Assembly: GCA_039029515.1 (NCBI GenBank) | Contig: JBCCFX010000023.1 | Location: 1-27,943 of the forward strand | Length of the DNA: 27,943 bases | Reading direction: 5' to 3' | DNA from: JBCCFX01 sp039029515 | Lineage (GTDB): Bacteria > Planctomycetota > Phycisphaerae > Phycisphaerales > SM1A02 | Shown: positions 7,089 through 19,000 of the stretch, piece by piece | Layout of the letters: every line of letters starts with the position of its first letter | Position numbering within the stretch: the stretch's first letter is position 1 | Notes under the pieces: model-generated | Databases searched by the model: none | What the model was told of the DNA's origin: nothing | Seen by the model: the letters and a program-made list of their open reading frames with translations, nothing else | Translations under genes and position numbers: made by a program

Positions 7089-10000
7089 TCACTTCGGATC
7101 GATCAACGGATAGGAATACTCGTCGGCTTCATCTGTGTCAGCCGGAGGGAGTTTACCCGAGTTCCGGCGCGGTTGAACGGGAATACGATCGAATCCACGC
7201 GTCTCGCCGCGGGTTGCATCGAAGAATGAACCGGTACCATCGCGTCGATGATCACGAATCTTGGCCTTCACTTCTTCAGGCACGGTCAATCGGTTGATCG
7301 CGTCCTCCGTAATGAAATCGATGCTGTCGAAGGACGAAGGGCTATCGATCACGTATGGCGTGAGCACGATGAGCAATTCGGTCTTCGTCGTCGTCGTCGT
7401 TTCACTTCGGAACAGCAGTCCGATGAGCGGAATGTCGCCGAGCAGCGGCACCTTACGGTTGCGGTTCTCGAAGCGATCGGAGATCAGGCCACCAATGACG
7501 ATGGTCTGACCGTCCTTGACGGTGACGATCGTATTGGCTTCGCGTCGCGTGATGATCGGCGACTCGAATTCCTCACTGACCTGCGTCGTGCGATCACTCA
7601 GGCTTGAGATCTCCGGCCGAATGTCCATACGGACAAAACCATCTGGATTGATGGTCGGTGTGACTTCAAGAATGACGCCGATCTCTTCCGCGATGAGATC
7701 GGTCGACGTCTGACCGAGGTCGTTGCGGAACGAGCCTTCGGGAACGCGAATCGTCTCACCAACCTGCAGTCGCGCGGGCACATTGTTCGCCGCCATGATG
7801 GACGGATTGCTGAGCACCTGCAGTCGGCCCTGTTCCTGAATCGCACGGAGCATCAGTTCGAAGTCCGACGACACGATGGACAGGTTCGGAACACCCATGC
7901 CAGTGACGAACGCACTGGCAAAGCCGAATCCGCCCGCAACATCGGCGCTACCGACTTCGAATGACAGGTTGGCGTCGACGCCGAATTCATCGAGCGAGTC
8001 GAGTGTGACTTCAGCCAGCATGACCTGGATGAGCACCTGCGGCGGATCGACATCGAGTTGGCCGATCATCTGCCGGACGGTGTCCATATAGCGAGGCGAA
8101 GCGCTGACCAGAACGGTGTTGGACTGTGCGTCACCCTGAATAGTGATCTCACGTTCAAGCAGTCGAGCGGCAGAACCAAGTTGATCCACGCCGACGGTGG
8201 CGAGCAGTTTTTCCTGCTCCTGATCGACGAAGTCGCCGATGACGCGAGCGACATCTTCCGCCACGGCATTACGGAGCGGATAGACGAACACTTCGCGTTC
8301 ATTCGCTTCAAGGGCATCGAGTTCTTCAACGACCTCCGATACGAGGTCGAGATAGCGCGGCGTGCCGGAGACGAGCAGGCTATTCGTTCGGCTGTCCACG
8401 GTAATGGACAACTGCTGCCGCTCGTCAGGCACGGTCGTCAGTTCAACGCCTTCAAAGCCGGGTTGCGAGATGATGCCACCTTCAACGCTCTCGCCCTCAC
8501 GCGGCTTAAGCACGTTCAGTCCGGTCTGCTGCCGGAGGTTGAACAGATCCGTGAGAATGCCGGCCATCGCCGTGGCATCTGCATTCGCGAGTTTGAAGAT
8601 TCTGATGTTCTTCGCACCAACGCTGGTGGAATCGAGATCGCGAATCATCTGTTCGATCATGTCGATCGACTCGCGCGGCGCGGACACGACGACCGTATTC
8701 GTGCGTACATCCGGCGTCAGCGTGATCGACTGTCGGATCGCCGCGCTGACTTCGATCTCGCTCCCGGTATTGCCCGTCGCATCACCGATCTGACGGAGAT
8801 ACCGCAAGACTGTCGCCTGCTCGCTGCCGCGACCGCGTCCTATGCCGCGACCGCTGAGGATGTCCTCGATCAGGCCGACAGTTTCCAGTGCGTTCGCCGA
8901 CGCGAGCGCGACGAATCGGATTTCAACGACCGACGCCGGCTTCGCGCCGTCGAGCTGCGCGATGAGCTGTCGCATTGCGGTGATATCTTCCGGCTGACCC
9001 TTGAGCAGGACGGCATTAAGACGATCATCCGCCGTCGCGCGAACGGTGTTGTCGCCGCGGGTGCGATTCACTTCATCGACGTACAGTTCATCGAGCAATG
9101 GGACGATGTCTTCAGCACGGCTTGATGCGAGGGAGACGATTTCGACATCGCGTCCGCGCATCGCGTCAGCACCCGCTTCATCAAGCACATCGATCAGGCT
9201 CCGAATGACGGCGAGGTTCTCTGCGTTTGCCGCCACGATCAGGCTGTTGCTTGTCGATTCAGGTTCAATCGTGACGCGATCCGCCGGCGTACGCGCCGGA
9301 CCAAGCGTTTGTTCGCGATCTCGCATCAGTCGTTGCAATCGCTGTGCGAGTTCTTCGGCGTTCGTCGTCGACGGAACGGCAAGGACGGTCAGGCCGACCG
9401 CAGGATTCACCGGTGCGGATTCGAGTCGAGCGACGAGTTCACGAATCGACGCGATGTCTTCCGGATTGGCCGCCACGAGCAACGCGTTGGACCGCGGGTC
9501 GGTCAACACGAGCGGCCGCTGCGACCGACGGATCTCATCGGGCAAGTCGGCGTAGCGACGCTCCATGATGGCGTCGATGGTTTCGGCGATCCGTTCGACG
9601 TTGCCTTCTTCAAGCGTCAGCACTTCGACGAGCGATGTGTCTTCGAGCGTTGAATCATCGAGTTCAGCCGCAAGCCGCTTGATGACTTCATACGACTCAT
9701 TGCCGGCGGCGATCACGAGGCTGTTCGTGCGCGGATCAGGCAGAATCGTGGCTCGTTCGAGGTCCGCGGTTTCAGGCTGGACCCGACGAAGGCGTTCGAG
9801 CCGGGCATCCATGAGATCCTGAATCAGGTTGGCGAGGCGGACTGCGGATGCATTGGTCAGATCAATGCGACGGATTTCACGAAGGTCCGGCGCGACTTCA
9901 GCGTCCAGCGTGGACAGCAGCGTCTCAAGCACCGCGAAACTGCGCGGGCTCGTTGTCACGATCAGCGAATTGGTGCGTTCTTCAGCTTGAACGACAACGC

Positions 10001-13000
10001 GATCTTCCGGTCGGATCGCCTTCGACTGCACCTGCTGTTCGAACAGTCGCGTGATGACCGCGGCAAGGCGAGCGGCAGATGCGTGCTCAATCGGATAGAC
10101 GCGTACGACGGCGCTGGGCGATGCGGCTTCGACATCAAGCATGCCGACAAGCTCGCCCACGACTTCGAGGTTCGCGGGCGTCCCCACGAGCAGGAGCGCG
10201 TTCAGTTGCGGTTCCGGGCGGATGATCAGGCGCGACATTGGCGTGAAGACGTCAGACTCGAGGACGGCGCCGCCGTTCTCGTTGACGCGCGCCATGCGAA
10301 GACGTGCGACCTGACGTTGCAGCGGCATCGCCTGCGGCAAATCGCGAGTGCCTTCGACGAGAATTGCCCGAAGCGACTCGGAGAGATCTGTTGCATCTGC
10401 GAATCGCAACGGAAGAATGCGCGGTTCCACCCAACCCGCCGCGACTTCGGAGTCAATGCGAAGCGAAAGCACTTCAACGAGCGCTACGGCTTCTTCCTTG
10501 CCCGCGACAATGACGGTGTTCGTGCGCTCATCGACGCTGATTGCGAGTTCATCCATGAGCGCCTGACCGGCAAGGCCGCCGGGGATGGCGCGTCGATCGG
10601 CACCCGGGATCTCGGCAAGCTGCTTGCCCTGGTCGAACAACTCACGCACGATTCGCGCGAACTGCGATGCATCGATATTCTCGAGCGGGAACAACTGCAC
10701 GGTGACGGCATCCGTCAGCGGCAGTGCATCGAGCATGACGACGAGTTCTTCGATCGCCGAGACATTGGCCGGTGTCGAGCTGATGATGACTGCATTCGTT
10801 CCATCGTTCGGAATGATTGAAATCGGACGCGTGAGATCGAGATTCAAATCCGGCTCGTTGACGCCATTACGACGAACCGCGAGTCGACGAACCTGCTCCT
10901 GCACCGCGCGAGCGAGCGGCGTATCGGCCTGCTGCTCACCCGGCGCCAACATGCGTTCAAGCGTGTCCACGACCGCGCCGGCTTCGGCTTTTCGCAACGG
11001 CACGACACGAACGAGGCTCTCGGCGAGCGCTGGTTCGGCATCGATGGTCTTCAGTAGGCCGATGACCGTGTCCTGATCCGCAGGATTCGCCACGATGATG
11101 AGCGCATTACGTCCCTGCATCGCGGTGACACGAATCGGTTCGGCAACGAGGCGCGATACCGAGTCATCCGGCTGCGGACGATCAAGGCCAATCGACTGAA
11201 TCACATTGGTCGCGGCATCAGGCGAAACGTGTTCGAGTTCGATGATGAAGATCGACTGACCGGCGGCCGGCGTCAGCGCATCGAGTTGCGCGACCGTCGC
11301 CTGAATTTCGGCCAGCAGTCCACCTGAACATGCGACGATCAGGTTGTTGCCCGCAGCATCGACATCGATCGACAACGGTTGGCCGGCCTGCGCTGCGCGC
11401 TCGCTGAATGCCTGTCGAATCGCCGTGGCGACGCGCGATGCAGGTGCGGCGGCAAGGTGAATGACATGCACGCCGAGTCCCTGAGTCGACATCTGATTCT
11501 GCAGTGCCGTAGCGAGCGCGTTGATCTGTGCGAATTCTTCGTCATCTGCACGCACGATGATCGTGTTTGAGTCTTTGTCGCCGACAATCCGGAGGCCGCG
11601 ACCCGAACGCGCTCGCGCATCGTTTGAAGTCTGTGCGTACAGCCGACGCAGCGAATCTGCGAGTTGCACCGGATCAGCTCCGATGACCGGAATCAGCCGC
11701 GGCGCGGGCAGGCTCGCGAAATCCGCCACATCGAGCTGCGAGACGATCTGTTCGATCTTTCGGATGTTCTGTCGGCTCGCCGACACAACGACCGCATTGG
11801 TCAGCGGTTCGGCGGATGCGCGAACCCATTCTTCGGCTTCCACGAGCACCGTGCGCTCATCGCGATCACGGCGATCATCGTTCTCGCGTGATCGATTCTG
11901 ATTGCGCGGCTCATTACGATTTCCTCGTTCGATCGTGCCCTGAAAGGCTTCGTTGATGGCACGGGCGACCGAACTTGCATCTGCATATCGCAACGGCAGG
12001 ACGCGAAGCTGGAGCGATGAGTCGTACTCTTCACTGTCCAGCTTCTCGAGCAGCGAACGAATGCCCGCCCATTCTGCTTCGGCGGCAGAGATCACAAGGC
12101 TGTTCGTCGCCGGATCCGCCACGATGCGAACGTTGAGCTTGCCTGGCGTATCGGCTTCGATCGCCATCGGACCATAGAAGACCGTCAGTGCATCCTTCAC
12201 CTGCACCGCTTCGGCAAAGTCGAGCGGGACGAAGTCTGTGACGCGTTCGTTCTCCGACGGCTGATCAAGTTCGCGCACGATGCGTTCGATCTGCTCGAAC
12301 TGATCGTTCGTCGCCGCGACGATGAGTTGGTTCTCACGACGGTTGTAGTCGATGCGTGGTCGCGACGTAGGATCCTGAGATCGGACCATACGTTCAAGCG
12401 TGAACGTGACGTCGTCGGCCATCGCAAACTCGAGGCCAATAATGCGATATTCAACCGGGCTGACTGACGGAACTTCATCGAGTTGCGTGATCAACGATTC
12501 GATGACCGGGAACGACTCCGCGGTTGCGGTCACGATGAGACTGTTGGAGCGTCGGTCCGCCACGATGCGGCCCTTGACTTCAACCGCGTCGCCGGTCTCG
12601 TCGAGCTTGATCGTGATGCCCGACGTTTCGCCGTCGGCGTCGAGTTGCAGCGTCGATGCGAGGATGTCCACCGCTTCGGTCGCCCGCGCGCCTTCGAGGG
12701 TGTACGTTCGAATGATGGTTTCATCGGACGCTGACGGTGAGTCGAGGCGAGCGATCAGCGCCTGCGCCTGGGCGAACTCTTCCTGCGGTGCGTTGACGAT
12801 CAGACTGTTCGTCCGCATGTCCGCGGTGACGATCACACCCTTGCCGCCACGTCGACCAAACTGCTCACGAAGAATGCGCGAGATCTCGTCGGCATCGCCA
12901 TCTTCGAGCGCGATGATCTCAATGACGCGATCGCCGGAAATGTCGGCCTGATCAAGCCGGGCCACGACATCGCGAATCGTCAGGACATCTTCCTTGGGTG

Positions 13001-16000
13001 CGGCGATGATGAGCGAGTTCGAGGACCGATTCGCAAGCACCGATGCATTGGCTTGTCGCTGATTGCGGGCACGAGCTCGCGTGCGGAGAAACTGCGTGAG
13101 ATTGCGGGCGATTTCGTTCGCATCCGCGAATTGCACGGGAACGACGACAACTTCCTGTTGCGCTGAAGCCATTTGACTGTCGACTTCGGTGATCAGCTCG
13201 CCGATCTCGTCCTGCTCGCCCGTCGTCGCCGACACGATCAACACGTTACGGTTGCGGTCTGCCTCGACGCGCACGCCGGTCGTATCGTCCGGTTCCCACC
13301 ATCGGCGGTTGTTGTTGCCGCCGGCGTAGACGTCTTCCACGACTTCGCGCACGACATTGACATCGGCATGACGAAGTCGATAGATCTTGACGGTGCGCTG
13401 CGCGGTGTCCGACGCCGGCATGTCAAGGACTTCGATGATCTGCTCCACGACATCGAACTTGTTGCCTTCGCCGGTTGCGATGAGTGCATTGAGTCGGCCA
13501 TCCGCGCGGACGGCAATCGTGCCCTTGTTCATCGAGCCGCCGAGCATGCGGCTATTTGAGAAGAAGAACGGCCCCTGATTCCAGGTCAGATCTTCCACGA
13601 GGTCACGAACGGTCGATTCAATGTCCGTCGCCTTCGCGTGCTTCAATTCGAAGACGCGAAACATGAGTTGATCGGTCGCCTGCGGCGAATCGAACTGCGC
13701 CACCAGCTGGCTGATCTCTTTATAGTCCGAATCTGAAGCTGCGATCAGCAGCGTCCGGCTCGCATCATCGCCGATGATCGACACGCGGCGCGACTGGCCT
13801 CGACGACCACGCGCGCTGGATGCGATGCGCGCCCGATCGTCATAAAAACGCTGTAACGCTGTCGCGACAGACTGTGCGTTCGCGCGTTCCAATGTAATCG
13901 TCCGCACGTCGAATGTGCTTGTGGCATCTCGATCAACCTCGGCAAGCACCGTTTCGATCTCGGCCATGACCTCATCACTCGCGCGAATCAGCAGCACGCC
14001 CGAATTCGAATCCGCGATGATCGAGGTCGCTTCCCGGCGATCACGATCGTTACCGATCACAACGCGATCAAGCAAGCGAGCAGCCTGATCGGCCGGCGCT
14101 TCGTCGAGTTCGACCACACGAAGCGGGAATCGATCATCGCCCGTCTTCTGGTCCAGTTCCACGAGTAGCTGGTCGATTTCCTGCAGTTGCTCAGGCGACG
14201 CCGTCACGAGCAGCGTGTTGGTTCGCGCATCTGATGCGAACTCAGGCTGAATGGTTGCGCCGCCCGGCTGATTCCGCATGCTGCGGAAGCGCGACTGGAA
14301 GATGCGTCGCAGCGTCTGTTGCAGGTCTGATGCCTGTGCGGCTTGCAGTGGATACAGCTTGAGCGTCGACTGCGTGTTCGTCGGTGTCTGATCAATGAGC
14401 GACACGAAACGATCGATGAACGCGAGCGCATCGGCACTGCCGGTCACGATCAACGCGTTGTTCTGCGTATCGCTGGACACGCGGACTTTGCTGGGATCGA
14501 AGACGGCTTCGACCGCAGCTGCATCATCTTCCAGCAGCGTCAGTGCGAGCTGCCGGACGCGCTGTGCCTGCCGACCACGGCGCGCATTGCCCGCCGGCTG
14601 AAGCAGACTGCGCACGGAATCCGCGGCACGGTTCGCGGTGATGGTTCGCAGCGGATAAATCTTGACGGCAAGGCGGTCGGTTGTCGACGGTCGCGCGAAG
14701 GTGGCGATCAGATCGCCGATCAGATTGAAGTCCAGATCGCTCGACGTGACGACGACGGTGTTCGCCTGTGTGTCGGACACGATCGACGCCCGGCGTGCGA
14801 TATCACCACGACGCCCACTCGGCGGCGCGATCTGGCGGATGACCTGGTTGGCAAGTCGCGCGACGGTTGCCGCGTCAATGCCTTCCGGCATCGGCACCAT
14901 GCGCACCCGGCTGCCCGGCGCGGGCAACTGATCCTGGAGTTGTGAGGCGAGCGCCTGAACGCGCTCAATCGCACGCGGCGAACCAATCACCACCAGGCTG
15001 TTCGTCGCGGCATCCACGGCAATGGTGACATCGGCATCCGACGACGCATCGTCACGGGCCATCGATGGTTCGGGGACAGCAAGTGCTGCCACCTCCGGCT
15101 GCGGCGCGGGCTGCGCAGCGAGAATTTCATCGAGAACCGGTGACGACGCCCCATCGCGCAGCACGTCGTACCATTTTCGCTCGCCGTTCTCAGGCAGGAT
15201 GCCGATGGTCATCATCGCGAGATGACCGAGTAACTCATCGACGGTGTTTCGACTCGATGTCGAATCTTCGGCGGGTTGCGATCGCTCCTGTTGACGGCGC
15301 AGTAGTTCTTCAACCGTGATGACCTCGATGGAGTTGCCGCTGCCGGTGTCCATCAACTGTTCCAGCGTTCGTGCGACATCGGCGGCATTGGCGCGGGTCG
15401 GATCCACGGGGATCAGTTGCAGTTGCCGCGATGCGGAAATCGTGGCGTCATCAATGCTGTCAACGACATTCTGAATCACCGCAAACTGCGTGTCGGTCGC
15501 CCGCACGAGCAGCGTGTTGCTTGCACGGTCGACACGAATGACCGGCGGCGCAGCGCCATCGGCACCGTCAAACAAAGATGAAATGTTCTCCGCCAGCTCG
15601 CTCGCATCCGCGTGATCCAGTGCAATGACACGCACCGCGCTGGTGACGGAGGATGGCGATGTGCTGGGATCAACGTCCAGTTGCGCGACCATCTGCTCAA
15701 CCATGTCGAGGACAGCAGGTGTCGCTGACACCATGAGCGCGTTGAGCTGTTCGTTCGCAGCAACGCGTACTTCCGGCGTATTGGAATCCAGCGTGAGATT
15801 CCGCCGCACCATCTCGAAGCGCATCCACATTGGCATGACTTCGTCGGCGGCAACCAGTTCACGGACGGTCGGCACGATCACTTCAGCGCGCACGTGCTTG
15901 AGCCGAATCATGCGGAGCTGCGGTGCATCGGAGGACATGCCGGTATCGAGTCGGGCAATCAACGACTCAATGCCTGCCATTCGATCAGCGGACGACGTCA

Positions 16001-19000
16001 CGATGAGCGTGTTTGTTGAAGGTTCAGCCACGACGCGGGCACGTTCAGTCATCGGGTCGGCCGCGACGATCGCTTCCTCCGATGCATTGATCGCCGCCGC
16101 AACGTTCTGCGCATCGGCTTGCACCAATGAGAACACACGAACGTCAACCGGACCGTTGGCATCCATATCGCGTTCGAACTCGGCGATCAACTCGTCGGCA
16201 AGCGGCATCAGAGCATCCGGGGCACTGATGAGAAGGCGATTTCGCGTCGTATCCGCGGACACCGTCGGCTGCGCGATCGGGAGTCCTGCACGAACCACTT
16301 GCTGCAACGGCTCCGGCCAACGCGAACGATCCTGAAGCAGACCATTCATCGTGCCTGCAATAACCGATGCATCCGTCCGTTCCAGGCGAACAATGCGAAG
16401 ATCGACCGGCGGGATCACCGGCGTCCGCGCATCGCGCTCTTCCAGCAGCGCCATCGCAGCATCAATCTCATCTGACGTTCCAATGATGAGAATCGTGGAA
16501 TCCTGGTTTTCGGCAATCAACTCAACACGGCTTCGACGTCCGCCAGGCTGCGTCAGTTCGATGACGCGCTGCACGCGCGATGCCAGTTCATCAGCACGAG
16601 CCCGACTCGGTGCATACATGCGAACGGATCGCTCGCGATCATCGGCTGGCTGATCAAGCTTGCCGATCAGGGTTTCAGCAAGAGAGACCGTGCGCTGCGG
16701 TCCCGAAACGATCAGGCTATTCGTGCGCTGATCCGCTTCGACACGAATCTTTGGTGTGAGGTCGACCTGACCACGACTCCGACGAATGCGTTCGAGGACA
16801 ATCCGCGGATCCGTCGCCTGCTGGTCTGTCAGCAGATTGCTCACGATCGGCGCGATGCGCTGCGCATCCGCATGCGCTAAACGGAACGTGCGCGCGTCAA
16901 TGGCATCGAGCGCCGGACGTGCATCCAGCGGCTCGATCAGCGACTCGACTTCATCCAGATCCACCGGCAGCCCGACGAGCAGAATCGCATTGGACCCCGG
17001 CGCGGGAATGAGCTTCACCTTGATTGGTTGACCGGTTGCAGGGCTGATCATGCCCGGCATGGCAGCACCAAGCGAATCCGTGATCTGACGCGCATCGGCA
17101 AACGTCAGCGGTCGAATACGAATCGTGGAGTCGCCAGCCGCTGTCCCTTCCACATCAAGTTGTTCGATCAACGCTTCCGCGACCGGCATCAGTGATTCCG
17201 GTGCGGAAATGATGACGGTGTTCGTCTTGCCATCAGCCGTCACGTTGAGCAGCGCTTCGCCTTGCATGCCTGCTTCGGGCACATCTTCGGTCAGCCGCGC
17301 CGACAGTACGGAACGCAGCATGTTTGCCAGCGCATCTGCACGAGCAAATTCGAGCGTGTAGAACCGAAGGACGGTTGTCGGCCGGGCGCGGCGCGTGTCG
17401 AGTTCATCGAGCACTTCTTCGACGCGGTCGAACACTGCAACCGGACCGGACACCACGATCGACTGGCTGATCGGTTCCGTCGTAATGGAAATGCCGACGC
17501 GAGCATCGCGTCCGGATGGATTCAGGCTGCCATTGGATGCAAGCGTGCGCAGCGTATTGGCAAGTGCAGTGAGATCCGCGTGGATCACCTTGTAGGTACG
17601 GACTTCGGATTCTTCGAGGAATTTCTGGCGATCAAGCTGCTCGACAAGCTGCTGGAATCCCGCCATGCGTTGCACCGGAGCATCGACGATCAGTGCATTC
17701 GTCTGCACATCGGCCCGGACCACGACTTCGCGCGGTTCCTGAAGCTGCGGCATCGGTCGACCACGTCGGTCGCGCGGCATCTGCGGTTCCGGGAACATCT
17801 CGTCAATCGTGCGAGCAAGTTCTTCCGCCCGCGCCACCTTCAAGGGGAAGATCCGAATCTCACGGCCTTCGTAATCCTGACGATTGACCTGGTTGAGATC
17901 TTCGACGATCCCCTGAATCTCCGGAAGCATCGATTCGTGCGCGGCGACGATCAATGCATTTGTGTTCGGATCCGCGGTGATCTGCACCGGCTTCTCACGA
18001 CGTTCCTCCGCTGGCCGACGATCAAACTGTCGCATCAGCGTTCCGGCCAGATTGCCCGCATCGGCCGAGCGAAGCTGGAGAATCCGCAGCGGCGGCATCG
18101 ACTCAGACGTCGGCACGTCAACGTTGCGCAGGACGGTGTCAATCACCTTGAGTTGATCAGGGCCAGCACTGATGACGAGCATGTCCAGCTCATCGATCGG
18201 TTCGACGGTTGGCTCCATACCGACGCTACCGTCCGGCACACGGAACAGTCGGGTCGACATTGTTCGCACGATGTCCGCGACGACACTCGGTTGCGAATGT
18301 TGCAGCGTGACGTAGCGCGTTTCACGATTCACGGCGAGCTGACCTTCGAGCGTGCGGAAGGTCGTTTCGAACTCGTCCAGGTCGCGCGGCGCACCGATCA
18401 GCGTCAGCATTCGGTTGGCGACATCAAACTCCTGCCAGAACGAGCTTGGCGACGTCGTGCGACGTTGATGTAGTTCCGTGGCTCGCGCGACGATTTCTGC
18501 CGGACGATCACCTTCGACCGTCAGCACACGAATCTGCTGTTCGGATCGATCAGGTTGATCAAGCGCGGTCAACAACGCGCGGGCGGATTGCACATCAGCG
18601 TTCGGACCTGAGACGAGCACGCTTCGGCCGTCCGGGCCGGCAATGAGACGCAGATCGCGCGATTGACGTGTATCGAGAAGCTGCTTGATCGCCTGCACGG
18701 CTCCGTTCGGGTCGGCATGCTGGAGGGCGACGACTGCGACATCACGTTCCGATGGCGATGCGACGGTGGACAGATCGTCGATTTGTCGAAGCAAGGCTTC
18801 AGACTCGGCGACTTCAGCTTCTGATCCAACAACGGTCACGCGGTTCGCATCGTTGACCGCGATGATCGTCGGACGCTGTTTGCCAGCTTTCTTCTGCTTG
18901 TCATTCAGCGGCGGAAAGAGGCTATTCAACTGCTTCGCCGCTTCCGACGCCGACAGTCGATTGAGATCAAACGAACGCAGTTCGCGAGAGGTCTGCGTTG

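Noticed and set aside
17262..18473. A 403-codon plus-strand open frame inside the giant secretin gene
   Set aside because: It lies antisense to well-conserved N1 domains; the translation is arginine/histidine-rich without a recognisable fold. It results from codon bias on the opposite strand, as do those at 8058-9125 and 9987-10820.
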